A DNA stretch of 64,000 nucleotides from Adiantum capillus-veneris (taxonomy: Eukaryota; Streptophyta; Polypodiopsida; Polypodiales; Pteridaceae): contig CM043964.1 of NCBI GenBank assembly GCA_014529385.2, forward strand, positions 104,455,587 to 104,519,586. Direction: 5' to 3'. The translations under genes and the position numbers were made by a program. Positions 33,030 to 44,995 of this stretch are shown piece after piece (within the stretch, counting starts at the first letter, position 1; every line of letters begins with the position of its first letter). Under the pieces are notes generated by a model. The model did not search any database, was not told where the DNA came from, and saw only the letters and a list, made by a program, of their open reading frames with translations.

Positions 33030-33470
33030 AAGAGCTCACTCTCTTTTCTTGATGGAGCATACAAAAGAACAATGGACCAGTCTGCAGCTAGCATGGTCAT
33101 TTTCAATGAGCAACAAGAAAGAGTATTCTCCATTGGGTAGTTATTACACTCCCACTCCAACAATGAAGCAGAATATGCAGCCCTAATTGCTGGGTTGGAA
33201 CAACGTATTTCACAAGGAATTCAGTGCCTAAATATGTTTGGCAATGCTTTGCTTTTGATAAGGCAGATAAACGAAACTTGGGTTTGTAAAACTTTTAGGT
33301 TTTACTTGGTCAACTACACCAAGTTAAGGATCTTCTAAGGAAATTTGAAGCAGTGACACTATTTCATGTCCCCAGAGCAGAAAATCAGGAGGCAGATTCT
33401 CTAGCCAAAGAAAGAATACAAGACGTTCCCATAGGAGCAATCAAACTGAAGCTACCCTCTTTCAAGGTAG
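33030..33470 (+). pseudogene. Second, archaeal-type RNase H of element W
   Basis: Pieces in shifting frames give SLFLDGAYK, NNEAEYAALIAGLEQ, FGNALLLIRQI and NQEADSLAKE, collinear with the second RNase H of Z. The third acidic position is Asn (GNA) instead of Asp (GDS). At least three frameshifts or stops are present. Confidence 0.6.
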
Positions 33471-33479
33471 TGATGTTAT

Positions 33480-34289
33480 GCCTGATATCGTCAGCTTTCT
33501 AGATACAAGAGAATGTCCGAAAGGATACACCAAAGTCCAGAAATAGTGTCTTGTAAGGAAGGCTACCAGATACCTCCTTGTAAACGACCACTTGTATTGT
33601 AAGGGCAAGGATCAGATTCTCAGGCGAGTGCCGACCTCTAGTGAGATCACAGAGGTAGTTTCAAGTTGCCATGATGGCGTCTGCGGCGGTCATTTTTCTC
33701 TAGATATCACTAGTAGGAAGATTCTACAAGCAGGATACTCTTGGCCTAGCTTGAACAGGGATGTACACCATTGGTGTAAAACATGCAAGGCTTGTCAAGT
33801 GGCCAGTGATCGCACATTTAACCTATGAGCCACAAACTCCTATCATCTCATATGGTCCATTTGAGAAATGGGGAATAGATGCAATCGGTCCTTTACCAAG
33901 GGCCCAATCAGGTAAACTGTACATCATAGTGGGTGTAGACTACATGACTCCATGGGAAGAAGCAACAGCCACCTGCATTACAGCCCAAGAGGTAGCAAAG
34001 TTCATTTTTGAGCATACCTGTTGCCGTTTTGGCACTCCTCTTGAGATAATATCAAATAGAGGACCAGGTTTTAGAGGCGATCTGGTGGGAGAACTGATGA
34101 AAAAGTTAGGCATCAACATGCTGACATTCCACACCATACTATCCACAGTGCAATGGTCTGGTAGAGAAGGAAAACGGAATGATTTGCAAAAATCATCACA
34201 AAGTAGGTGAACAGTCCCACAGGAGACTGGGATAAACATCTCATGGGGCTCTTTGGGCCTACTAAACAACGTTCCAAACATCATTAGGT
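33480..34289 (+). pseudogene. Integrase zinc domain and core of element W
   Basis: 33592-33828 carries the zinc domain (CHDGVCGGHF ... HHWCKTCKACQ). 33761-34210 carries the core: GIDAIGPLP with the first Asp, and EIISNRGPGFRG where the second Asp has become Asn. Frames shift at about 33820 and 34140; the third-residue region (NGLVEKENGM) is readable in another frame. Confidence 0.7.
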
Positions 34290-34808
34290 TTGACCCCTTT
34301 CCATCTAGTTTATGGGAAGGAGGCAATTCTACCCATTGAGGTACAGATAGCCAGCTTACGAGTCTTGGCTAGCCAGATACAACGTCCAATTGTAAATCTC
34401 CGAAACCACATCCTGGATCTGGAGAGGCTCCAACTAGATAGGGAAGAAGCAATCAATCACTATGCAACGCAAGCAGAACGACACCAGCTCACTTTCAATC
34501 AAGGGTTTAAAGAGAAGGGCCTAGAAAAAGGTATGTTAGTGCTGACATACGACAACAGATTTGACACCAGGAAGGACAAGAAATTTCAACCCAGATGGGA
34601 AGGACCATTCATCATCAAGAAACACTATGACAACAACAGCTATAAGCTGATGGAACCAGATGGGAGAATTTACAAGACTAGAGACGATGGATGGAAGCTG
34701 AAAAGGTATTTTCTTAGGTTTGATCCAGAGTTCATGCTAGGCATTCCAAAAGAGGGAGAACCCTCTAACTCCACAACTAAAGATGCAGAGGAAGGGCTAG
34801 AAGCATGA
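34290..34808 (+). pseudogene. Integrase C-terminal domain of element W
   Basis: The best-preserved frame of W, 172 codons: LVYGKEAILPIE, then KGMLVLTYDNRFD, RWEGPFIIK and KLKRYFLRFDPEF, ending shortly before the polypurine tract. It served as the reference for recognising the orphan C-terminal pieces in Z and V. Confidence 0.7.
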
Positions 34809-34822
34809 ATGCCTCTAGCCAG

Positions 34823-34835
34823 ATGGGAGGGCTAC
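34823..34835 (+). promoter_or_regulatory. Polypurine tract of element W
   Basis: ATGGGAGGGCTAC precedes the LTR start TGATGGTCGG. It shares the GGGAGGGCTA core with Z and V. Confidence 0.7.
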
Positions 34836-35180
34836 TGATGGTCGGTTTTCAAAACCGTGATTGTGAGAACCACGCCCTAAGGAAGGGAAGGCTTGTTACC
34901 AGAAGAAGAAGAAGAAGAAAAAAAAAAAGGAAAAGCTCTTACCATTCACCATACCCCCCCTCTAAGGTTAACCACTAGCGGGCGCCGCCAGTTTGGCCAC
35001 ACATCTCTCCATTATTGCTAGGAGACGAACCCCTCTCTCTCCTACTGCCCGGCTCCGCCAATATTCTCTCTCTCCCCTAGTCTGCCGCTGCATCACCCGG
35101 CCTGGTAAGCGCATTGGTGCCTCTGTCACACCCTCCAGCGGGCCGCCATAGATCTTATACCTCCTCTGTCTCTCTTCCAA

Positions 35181-35185
<5 letters not shown>

Positions 35186-35237
<52 letters not shown>
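35186..35237 (+). repeat. (CT)n microsatellite
   Basis: A CT array of about 52 bases within the 3' LTR of W, followed at 35270-35282, 35312-35324 and 35358-35368 by three runs of 11-13 Cs. Confidence 0.95.
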
Positions 35238-35240
<3 letters not shown>

Positions 35241-35453
35241 CCACATCTCAGACCTCGCGGGCCGCTATACCCCCCCCCCCCCTCGTCCACACTCCTTTTG
35301 GCTTTACTATTCCCCCCCCCCCCCTGTTTTCTTCCTGGCAGACCACCTTCCAATATTCCCCCCCCCCCTCCCCTATCTTAGCCTAACTCTAGCTCTCTCT
35401 CACTCTCTCCTTTAGGAGCGGCCCCGTGGGCCTTTGGGCAAGCCACACTCTCC

Positions 35454-35458
<5 letters not shown>

Positions 35459-35493
<35 letters not shown>
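35459..35493 (+). repeat. (CT)n microsatellite
   Basis: A CT array of about 35 bases within the same LTR. Confidence 0.95.
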
Positions 35494-35495
<2 letters not shown>

Positions 35496-35576
35496 TGTCT
35501 ACCCATGTCCCTCCCTTATCCCCTCACCACTTTCTCTCCCTCTCTCTTACTCCCATGGTGGTTCTCTCTTAGCTCA

Positions 35577-35579
35577 CCC

Positions 35580-35670
<91 letters not shown>
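35577..35670 (+). repeat. C-run plus (CT)n microsatellite
   Basis: A run of 14 Cs leads straight into a CT array of about 80 bases with one GT interruption. Confidence 0.95.
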
Positions 35671-35694
35671 GTTGACTAATCCCCCCCCGTTCCG

Positions 35695-35982
35695 GGCACA
35701 CAAGGGCCCCACCCCCGCTCTTTGTCGCGCGCCTTTACCCGGTCCTTGCGGGCGCTGTGAGCACCACCCATACCCCTCCCCCCTATCCTCTCACACACCC
35801 TCCTCCTTGCTCCCTCGTGTTGTGCGCTCGCTGTAGAAGGCACACAAGGGCCCCACCCCCGCTCTCTGACGCACGCCTTTATGCGGCCTTTGCGGGTGCT
35901 GTGAACACCACCCATACCCCTCCCCCCTATCCTCTCACACACCCTCCCCCTCGCTCCCTCGTGTTGTGTGCTCGCTGCAGAA
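35695..35982 (+). repeat. Two tandem copies of a 144-base GC-rich unit
   Basis: GGCACACAAGGGCCCC starts each unit (35695 and 35839). The units match closely through the CTCACACACCCTCC block. The repeat is specific to the outer half of the LTR, so the 5' LTR gives no comparison. Confidence 0.85.
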
Positions 35983-36212
35983 GGCGGCCCCGTTACACCC
36001 CCCCGCTCTCTCCGCGGCCTGCACAGCGCCCATGCTCACTAACACACACACTCTCTCGCTCTATCACACACACACAGGCCCTCGTGGCGCACTCACACAA
36101 ACACACACACCCCCACCTCTAATTCGCCAAACAGAGAAAAAAAAAATGAAAAAAAATTATATTTTATATATACATAATATTACCCCCCATTCCCACGCAC
36201 GCCAATATGCAC

Positions 36213-36258
<46 letters not shown>

Positions 36259-36305
36259 TCATGCCCACTCACTCACGTACATATATCCACACACCTACCC
36301 ACTCG

Positions 36306-36336
<31 letters not shown>

Positions 36337-36798
36337 GCATAAAAGCACACATCGAACTAAAAAATACAAAAAAAACAGAAGATCGTCGGCATGGACACCA
36401 TCCACAGAAGAAAGCGGCCGAAAGCACGTGACACCGAAAACAAAAAGAGCAAATGCGCCAAAGGCATGCCCCGACTTACCCTGAAAAGACGTACACGCTA
36501 CACCCACGCACCAACAACACACCATTTGCCGGCATCACGCAACCACGACACCATTTTCAGTAAACCGTAGGTTATCATTCATCATTTTTTCAGTTTTCAT
36601 CCAAGCCTTGTAAAATCTCCAAGTTGTAAATTCCCTCTCTCTAGGTGATGGTCACAAAGGCCCACCTAGAAGTTTCATTTTCAATAACTCCCAAGACAAA
36701 GCAAGGGTCAACCACACCGGGCCCATCACCTTGCTTTGTCTCCCCAATTAGCTTACACTAATCAAATCGGGATTACCCTAATCCAAGCAGCCAACACC

Positions 36799-36850
36799 TA
36801 TAAAAGGGCACTAAGAGGTCACTATCCGGGGGGGGGGGGGGGGGGGGGGG
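36799..36850 (+). promoter_or_regulatory. LTR core promoter: TATA box followed by G-run (3' LTR of W)
   Basis: TATAAAAG at 36799-36806 is followed by 23 consecutive Gs at 36828-36850. The spacing to the first G is the same as in the 5' LTR, while the run is twice as long. Confidence 0.55.
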
Positions 36851-37814
36851 CAGTTCATGAGAGGTCAGCACTTGGTAGAGTTTTAGTGGGAAGAATTGAC
36901 ACTATTGGCATCATGGGGAGGGGACTTGTGTGATGGTTTGCTTTGGGAATTGCACCATGTGAAGGGAGCTACGTCCACCTCTCAACTCCAATGGTCGATG
37001 CACACACACATACACATTCTTGGTAGCAAGTTTCACAATCATTGAGTGGTCTTTAGAGAATGCACCAAGTAGTTTCACCATCTCTTCTCCGTACCTCTCT
37101 ATCACCATGGTGTGCCGCCTCGCCGGAAGGAAGGTCATAGTAAATACTGCAGAAATAATTCTCTCTCACACCCTTGAGGGTTTTCATCATTTGTCAATCT
37201 GTGTGTGTGTGTGTATAAGTTTGCGGTGTCCACATCACTGTGGTCTTCGTCTTAGCCGCTCAAAGCTAGGTGGTGCCCCCTGTTCTCTTTACCATGACCG
37301 ACTCGAGGCGTGCCATCGGCCCCCGACGTTTTAAAGTCCGTCGGGGTTTGGATGTCGCTTTGCTCCCGTCAGTACCAAAATTGAACTGCTAATGATTCGT
37401 GTGGCAGATCAGTGTGGCAAGTACTCAAGCCATGCTTGAGTCGATTTTTCAAGTTAGCTAATTCAAAAAATAGTGCCAAAACATAGACAAAAATACCTGG
37501 AATCATGTCAAGAATCCGTGAAGGCACCACAATACTTGGAGGCTCTTGCTCTTAGTCGAGCATGCCAAACATCTTGACTGTCATCATCAATCCTTGTTGG
37601 CATTGCTTTGACTCTCAAAAGATTTTTGCCATGAGCATAATCCTTGGTCGAAGTGCAATCATCGTTGAGTTTAAAAGCACCCTTGGAAATCTCTTTCTGA
37701 TGAGATACGGAAGCACTTTGCTTCCTCTCTATTGCCATGGCCATTTTGTCATAGGCTCGAGCATGAGCATGCATGACACAACATGCATACCTTGGAAAAG
37801 TCTCCTTTGCCTCC

Positions 37815-37965
37815 CTTCGAGGCAAAGCTCACAAGCATCCTGGTAAACGGGGCAAGGCGTCCTTGAGTGGACCTTCCGCCTTTTTGAGGCTCGCATGCAT
37901 CCCGGAAAGCCGAGCAAGGAGTCCTTGAGTGGCGTTTCCGCCCCTTCAAGCCGCGCATGCATCCA
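37815..37965 (+). repeat. Imperfect tandem repeat, about 62-base unit, 2.4 copies
   Basis: TCCTTGAGTGG recurs at 37860 and 37922, each followed by TTCCGCC and then a GCATGCATCC block. The unit is diverged between copies. Confidence 0.65.
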
Positions 37966-38106
37966 AGGTGGCCCGGAAGCTGGCCCTTGGTGGGGCGGGC
38001 CCCTAGGGACGGCCCTGCAGGTGCCTTAAAGCATAACGAAAGGATGTTTTATAAAAAAAATTTAAAAAAAATTCTCTTTCTATTTTTGCCTGTTTTTGCT
38101 TGTCAA

Positions 38107-38232
<126 letters not shown>

Positions 38233-38625
38233 ATCCTCGTTGCTCGAATACACCCATCCCTGTGACGGCGTTTTCTCAGCTCCCAGGTGCGCTCCTACTG
38301 AGTCCACCTTCGCATCGTTTGGTGTTGGTTGAAAACACGCCTTCATTGCTGCTTAGGGTTGCTGCCCACGATCCTTAGGGATTCAATTTTTCCTCCCCGA
38401 CTTGGGACAGGGACACACAGTGCTTGCTTCTATCGGCTTCCATGCCTACCTCGTCGGAGAAGAGCCATGCAATCGCATGCAATTCCATGCACAAATTTTG
38501 CCATGGCTGCGAGAGAGATTGAGAGGGATGCCTTACAAAAGAGATAGAGAGAGAGCGAGCGAGAACAAGAGGGTAAGACAAGACCATGATTCTTCCCCTC
38601 CTCCATGCGTCCTCCTCCACCTGAG

Positions 38626-38710
38626 CTCTGATACTAGTGTAATGCCCAGGGAAGTGCCTGGCTTGGATTCACCACCCAACGTCCCTTATACAGCCCCTGG
38701 CTACTGAATC
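38626..38710 (-). repeat. LTR end with tRNA-Met-type primer-binding site
   Basis: On the minus strand an LTR-like end (TGTATAAGGGAC, then CCCTGGGCATTACA) is followed by TAGTATCAGAGC, one mismatch from the usual primer-binding site. The rest of the LTR to the right is not evident because protease-like sequence of element U follows. It may be a truncated LTR of a separate element. Confidence 0.4.
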
Positions 38711-38958
38711 CCCTGTTCCAGACTGGCAGTCGGCCACTTACTGGCCCAAGTCCGTGACCTCCCTTGGGTTTACCCTTGGCATGACATTGGCCCTTGGAAC
38801 CTGCTTTGGTTTTGTCAGTGATGTTTGGACACCCATATTTGAATCGGCTTGTACTTAAGCTGTGCTTTTGGTACCCAGATTTGCCTAACTGCTTGCATGC
38901 TACTTGTAGCATTTTCTTGTTGAGAGGATGGAGAAGATTGATTACTTTGTGGTTTGGT

Positions 38959-39689
38959 CTACTGATTGCATCCTTTCCATTCCTCCTTGCTTGGTGCAAT
39001 TGGAACAATGAGTTGCCCGCCTTTAGGTGATAGCTTGAGCTGATTTGTATCCCAATCTAGTACTGCTTTGTATGTCCGCATCCAGGGAATTCCAAGAATC
39101 ATCATCTCATTCATGTGTTCATCTGGTAATCATACAAACTAATCAGGACATGAACATCCATGTACTATCACGTTCAAGCTGAATCCCGGCGAGGGTCACC
39201 TAATAAAAATGTAACCTATCACGTGAGTTCAACAGAAGGGTATTTAAAGTTCTTGAAACTTACAGAAATATATATACAGAAGGGCATTATTTTTTCAAAT
39301 TTGAAAAAAACTTACTTATTTTAAAAGAAAAGGGTACATTATATTCCTAACAAAATTCATAGATAAGGAGTTTTACAAACATGTCTTGAACGCACGTGAT
39401 ATGGTAGTTTTACACATAGTGAACCCCCCGAGAGCTGACTACTCCCAATGTTGGTGTTGGGTTCTTGTTGCATCCTTTGATTGTTTTTATTCCTCCTGTC
39501 AAAGACTGAGTTGTTGATTTCTTGTACGTGGAATAACTGACTCCATTTACTCTAGCTCCTGTGTCGACCAAAGCATTTGTGCTATGATTGTTGAGTTGTA
39601 TTGTGATGCGTAGGTCCATTCCATCTAACCATTCATCATTTGTTGAAACTCCATCTTTAGGCAATTCCCATTGTCAGTCATCTATTTCC
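38959..39689 (-). pseudogene. Aspartic-protease-like domain downstream of integrase, element U
   Basis: A minus-strand frame contains ALVDTGARVNG, a standard retropepsin active site with DTG. About 350 bases on, in a shifted frame, MMILGIPWMRTYKAVLDW matches the end of such domains (the ILGxP block). The frame with DTGA is the same as that of the integrase tail immediately upstream, interrupted only by stops. In ordinary gypsy elements the protease precedes RT, so its position after integrase is unusual. It may belong to a second, abutting element, but no LTR or other boundary lies between. Confidence 0.5.
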
Positions 39690-41063
39690 AGAGTGTTGAT
39701 GGGAATCGGTATCTGTTGATTCCTGAGAGAAACTTTTTGTTTGAGTACCCAAAGCCGAGCTTCCTCTTGGGCTTCATCAATAACCTATTGTCATTTTATC
39801 CTCCTCTGCTTGCCTGCATGCATTCTTTCTAGCAATTCATTGGTTAGCGAAAAATTGTATTTCTTTCAACAAAATCCACTAATCCAATTAGCCATTGGTT
39901 CACCGTCTAGGGTGGAAAACTTTACTGCTCCACTTGGAGATACATCTTCAATGATATAGTCCGTTTTTCTTTTTCTTAAACTTGGGAATGTGTTTTTTAA
40001 GAGAATAGACTAAAACTATGTCCCCTTCCTTGAATTATTTTGTTATTAGATGGGAATCAAAAAATTGTTTTTGTTTGTGCTTTTGTGCATAGATGTGAGC
40101 TACGGGAGTTAGCCTTTTCTCATCTAGCTTTTCTAAATCTTCAAGTCTTTCTGAATTCATGTCCACTCCACTCAAGATCCTTAGCTACCCTTAATGTCGG
40201 CAAGAGAAATTCTATTGGCAGTATGGCATCAAGACCGTAAACAAGGTTAAAGGGTGTAGCATTTAAAGCTATTTTGAATGAAACTCGATAAGCCCATAGA
40301 TCTACATGGAGATTCATTTCCCAATCTGTCCTTCCTGAACTAACCACTTTAGTCAGTACCGAGCTAAGAATTTTGTTCGTATGCTCAGCTTGTTCGTTTG
40401 CTTATGGATGATGGGGAGCTGTTTGTTATGGATGAGCAAATACCCAATTACCTCATTGAGGAAATGAGTTCCCTGATCATTGAAAAGTTCTATTGGCAGT
40501 CCATATCTCGTGAATACATACTCATATAAGAATGCGGCAGTGGTTCTGGAATCATTCTTTTGAGTTGCTTTAGTCTCGGTCCACCTTGTCAAATAGTCCG
40601 TAGCTACAATGATATATTGAGCTTGGGTTCTAATAGCAGGTGGCTGTATCAGCCGAACAAAATCTATACCCCACTTTGCAAAAGCTCTAGCCCCCATCAT
40701 TGATCTTAAGGGCATGCTATCTACACGTGTTGGCATTTTTCCTCGTTGACAAGCATCACACCTTCGAACATATTCTTTGGTATCTGCAAAAAGTGTTGGC
40801 CACCATATGCCTGCCATTAAGATTGCTCTTGCAGTGGTCTCACTCGAAAAGTGACCTCCAACTAATCCAGCATGTGCTTGTTCTATAATAGGATTATACT
40901 CATCTTCATTTGCACAAATACATTTTTCAATATCAGTAGTAGCTATGCTATTTTTAGACACTATGTGTCCAAGAATTTTTCCTTGTCTACCCATGAATGT
41001 GCACTTTTCAAGATTTAGGCAAATCCTATACAACAAGAAAGCTCCTCTCTCCTCCCCTTCCAC
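39690..41063 (-). pseudogene. RT fragment and integrase of Ty3/gypsy element U
   Basis: The minus-strand frame begins with an RT thumb fragment (NLEKCTFMGRQGKILGHIVS), then jumps to an integrase zinc domain (HAGLVGGHFSSETT, CDACQRGKM) and core (WGIDFV and LFNDQGTHF with two catalytic Asp), so RNase H is deleted. After a stop and frameshift at about 40353 the rest follows: NLVYGLDAILPIEF and GAVKFSTLDGEPMANWISG. The integrase differs from those of Y and of the Tat elements. Strand and decay suggest an old copy; its LTRs are not recognised. Confidence 0.65.
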
Positions 41064-42640
41064 CTCCCATTGCTACACAAAGCAAGGATTATCCACCTTC
41101 TCCTATCTTGATTGCCACAACACTCCTCCCCTCTCTATCACTACCACCTCCCATTGGCACAACAAGCAAAGTCATTCTCTTTCTCCAACCTACATTATTG
41201 TAGCAACAAGAAAGGTCCTCCTCCTCCTCCTAATTTTCTTTGCTCACCCATGGCTAGCTCTACTCTGCAAAGGTGGCCAAAGGAATGAGGTCACAACACT
41301 TGCATGCCACAATAAAAGAGGTATATATGATGAGTGGGTGCCACAAGAGTTCACCGAAGGTGCTTGGGTATACATGCAGTCATCTTCTATTGGCCCTCAC
41401 CGTGTGCAAAATCATGCAAAATTGGATCATTATTGGAAAGAAAATCTCCTTGTCTTCAAGAATTGGAAAGACAAGGGGACTGTAGCCATTGTGCAAAATT
41501 TTTTCTCAATGTCAAGCATGCACTTGCAACAACCAACTCGATTTTCAACACACAAAATCACAGTGGAATGTTTTTATGGATTCATACTTAAGATTTGCCA
41601 TGCATTTATAGTCATATTTCCATCCACATTGATGGAGGAGCAGCCACTACATAGTCTCTCCAACACATTCAATGTTATACATGCAGATATTGGAGCAACA
41701 GGTTTTGCACATCTTTGCCTAACCAAAATTGTTTAAAGAAGGATTTTCTTCTATGTTCACTCTTATATGTGCCTACTTCTACACTAGGGTTTCGAAAGCT
41801 TGAATCCATCAAAGTATCTTCCTTATTAAGTATGGAGTGGCCACAACAAGATTTGTGGTCGGTAGCATCTTTGAAGCCAAAGATGATAATAGATGTCTAA
41901 TAATCCTTGAAATATTCTAAAGCTTCTAGGTCTGTGGGCTTGAGTTGGTGTTTACCTATTCATTGTTTGGTGCATATGTTTAAAAAGTTTGGATTTGTGG
42001 AGACCACCACAATGCTTGTATGTAAAGATGTGCATTATGGGGATTTAGGGAGTCTTTTAGAAGAGGACTTGGGTTTTGTGGAGGGCATGCACAATGGGGA
42101 TAGGTACCGTTGTAAGGTTGGAGCTTCAGGTATTGGGATGCGCTATTTAAAATCTGCACCTCCTAGTACATACAAATTCACTATGATCATTGGATGTGAA
42201 AGCTTGGAGTGTGGACTCCCTTACAAAGTGTAGATGGTGCTATTGCAAGCTTTCACATTGCAGTGAGGATGCCCAACAATGCTTTGAAGGCTATCCAAGT
42301 GAGCAAGAATTAAACTCCCAGTAATGTGCGAGAAATTTGGCTATTATGGGTTTTGATGACCTTCAACAAGTGCAATTTTGTTTACAAGGTCACAAGGTGA
42401 GAATCCTTCCACCACATTCTCACTCCATCATAGTTTAAGGATCATTGGCTACTTGTTGTAATGAATGTACATAGATTGTGAAGAGAATGGAAGAAAAAAT
42501 GAAGGTCCAGGAGGATTGGGCCATCGATGGAACTATGCTTTTGCTCTTATAGCTGTGTAACTCTTGAAATTTGGAAAATAGTTTCCTATGTAATCAATAT
42601 GGTTTGCTTTGGCAAATTTAAGACTTTGAATATAATTTTT
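41064..42640 (+). other. Unassigned; one long open frame of unknown meaning
   Basis: An open frame runs 40945-41736 (263 codons). Its first part overlaps element U on the other strand; the part after 41064 is Ser/Thr/Leu rich, has a hydrophobic stretch (LLLLLIFFAHPWLALL) and then an aromatic-rich segment. I recognise no domain. Another frame at 41907-42233 is equally unplaced. Either could be chance. Confidence 0.25.
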
Positions 42641-43183
42641 CACATCAAGATGAAAATTCATTTTTGGTGAAAGTGTCGTTTTTTTTAATTGGGAAAAGTG
42701 ACTTCTTTAAAAAAGGGACCATTATAAAAGGGGGGCTGCATAACTCATTCAAACCTTTCACTTTTGCAACCCATGAGCTCCTCCACTCCCTGTTTACACC
42801 CCAAGCTAGATATGGACGCCTCCACAGTATCTGCATCTGCACCCACATCCACCCCTTTGTCACGCTTCACCCTCTTCCTTAAGGACACCAACTACAAAGG
42901 GAAGTTGGACCTCCACACCTTCTTTACTCATCGTCCCAACCTTGACTCCACAATTCTCCTTCACATGGATTAATTGCCGAGATTTAAGTGTTCATGGAGG
43001 AGCACATTATAAAATATTATGTATCTATCTCTCCACATGCAGGATTTGGGTGCCTTGCAATCACTTGTGTTACGTACACAAAGATGATTGCCCATTCCCC
43101 AAGAGGTTGAGACGGTTCCAAGAAACACAGGCCATTTAGTAGAAGGACATACACTTTAACTTGAGTACCCTAGGGGGCTCAAA

Positions 43184-43525
43184 GTGTTGGTTGAGAAATC
43201 CATCATTGTGGCTGGCCCTAGTGACACTCTACAGGATGCACCACTGATGGATGAAGTTATCGTAGAGGTAGAAATCAGTTGCTTCTCCTTAGTGGTAGTG
43301 GATGGGGAGGAGTATGTGTTTATGCATGACTTGGAGAAATCATCTGGTATGTGCATGGATGAATGTCTGAGCGTGATATGCGCGAGCGCCCAATTTCCCT
43401 TAAAGAGTGCAATAGATGCCCTGGAAAGAAAGCTCTTACCAATTAGGGACCCTGTTACTTTCCCTATTGTAGCTGTGTGTGCGGAGGTCCTAGAAGCAAT
43501 GAAATTACATGTGGTCAAGGAATAA
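43184..43525 (+). CDS. Hypothetical open frame, possibly part of a decayed gene
   Basis: The 113-codon frame starts MLVEKSIIVAGPSD and has a balanced, protein-like composition with Cys and acidic residues. A longer open frame on the other strand (43156-43701) covers it, so one of the two is a shadow. I recognise no family, see no splice signals that extend it, and cannot exclude chance. Confidence 0.2.
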   Translation: MLVEKSIIVAGPSDTLQDAPLMDEVIVEVEISCFSLVVVDGEEYVFMHDLEKSSGMCMDECLSVICASAQFPLKSAIDALERKLLPIRDPVTFPIVAVCAEVLEAMKLHVVKE

Positions 43526-44342
43526 TTCCAAGCCACGTAAGCCAGGGTTGTGGCTGCTAGGATTCCTACTCCACTATAGAACCCACCCTTTGATGATCCA
43601 TAGCTCGTAGGTGCAATGAAATTAAGCGTCAACTTGGGTGGAAAGTGCAATAGGGAGGAGGAGGACAAGGAGTAAGAGGTAAACTCTATCTTAAGTTCCA
43701 TGTGTTTTTTCTACCCTTCATTGTATTTTTTCTTACCCTTGATTGGTTTATGACTGGACGTCTTGGAGGTTGATGAGTTTGCAGCAAAGACTGTTGGATG
43801 CCCTTTGGACCTTAGTCTTCCCTTGCACATTAGATAAGACACTCCCTGGCAATGTTTCTATTGTATATAAGGAATTTAATCCCCAATGCCATCTCATATC
43901 ATGGTCGTTGAAAGCTCTGAGCAAGGTTTTGTGTTTGTGCACCATTGCTCAAACTGGACCATTGCTCAAGGTTTTGTGTTCCTAGTGCATAGATCCCTTG
44001 TATCCACATCATTTGGCACTAGCTTCCATGGAAAAGTACTTGACCTAATAGTGATACATGCTTCCATTGGCTCAACTGACCCTCAAGTGATAGCGCACTC
44101 CCTTCTGGCCGCGGAGTTGCCTTACGTGCAAGAGAGGCATCAAGAAATGGCTAACAAAATTATGAGCTCCTCAGATGTATGATGTAAATTCAACTTTTCA
44201 AAATTGATAAAATATGTTTTGAATTTCCTCTCTATCTTGTACATTATTTTCAACGTGATCTCTCAATCTTGAAATTACTAAAATTGGTGATGTGTTTCAA
44301 GAAGCGGTGTCCCTTTTTGCTTAAAGCAACAACTCAGCATAA

Positions 44343-44995
44343 GTGGATGCACATGATCACTCCCTTCAACTTAAAGAAAATCATTTTGGGGACATTAAAA
44401 AAATCATTTGAGTAAAAATAAGTGGAATTTATACTATCATGTTGCACAAGCAACTACTTTCACTAAATATTAAATTTTTTTTGTATCCTAGAGGGCAAAC
44501 AAGACCAAAAAATACCAAAAAGAGGGTGGTCACAAGGGCACACAGATGGCCCAGATAGAAGTCTTGGATGGCTCATCTATGTGACCTTAAAAATGGTGAG
44601 ATAAACCTTAAATTTAACTTTTAATGCACATGATCACTCCCTCAAACTTCACTTGCTATATAAAGAAACCAAAAGTTCAAATCATTTTGGGGACCATATA
44701 AAAATCATATGAGTGAAAAGATGTGGAATTTATATAGTCATGTTTCATAAACATCTGGTTTCACTAAATGTTAGCATATTTTGGTATCATGGGGGGACAT
44801 ACAAGGCCAGAAAATGCCAAAAAAGGGGTGGCCACCAGGGCACGCATATGAGCCATCTAGGACTTCTACCTGGGCCATCTGCACGCCCTTGTGGCCAGTC
44901 CCTTTTTGGTATTTTTTGGCCTTGAATTCCCCCAAGGATACCAAAAAAATGTTAGTATTTAGTTTAAATTTAATTGTTCATGCACATAATCACTT
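44343..44995. repeat. Fold-back repeat with internal direct duplication
   Basis: About 190 bases around 44380-44570 recur directly at 44690-44880 (shared CATTTTGGGGAC, TTTCACTAAAT, CCAAAAA blocks). The segment at 44490-44570 also recurs inverted at 44851-44935 (ATACCAAAAAG...GGTCACAAGGGC against its complement). The unit can fold into a hairpin, as in fold-back or MITE-like elements. Ends and target duplication are not defined. Confidence 0.6.

Larger units (their letters stand above)
34836..37371 (+). repeat. 3' LTR of element W (2.54 kb)
   Basis: It runs from TGATGGTCGG to CTCCCGTCA. The first half is a patchwork of C-runs, CT arrays and a 144-base tandem duplication. The second half matches the 5' LTR. 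Confidence 0.75.

Noticed and set aside
35676-35942. Minus-strand frame with two similar halves
   Set aside because: The similarity comes from the 144-base DNA tandem duplication in the LTR, not from a repeated protein domain.
37372-37400. Continuation of element V to the right of W, which would make W nested in V
   Set aside because: The sequence after 37371 does not translate into the RNase H part of V that should follow, and W's left end is truncated, so no target duplication can be tested.
38634-39008. Minus-strand frame read as a gag zinc-knuckle region
   Set aside because: The Cys/His spacing does not fit a CCHC knuckle, and another frame gives protease-tail sequence here.
43156-43701. 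181-codon minus-strand frame
   Set aside because: Low-complexity Ser/Thr translation opposite a more protein-like plus frame; one must be a shadow and this seems the likelier one.
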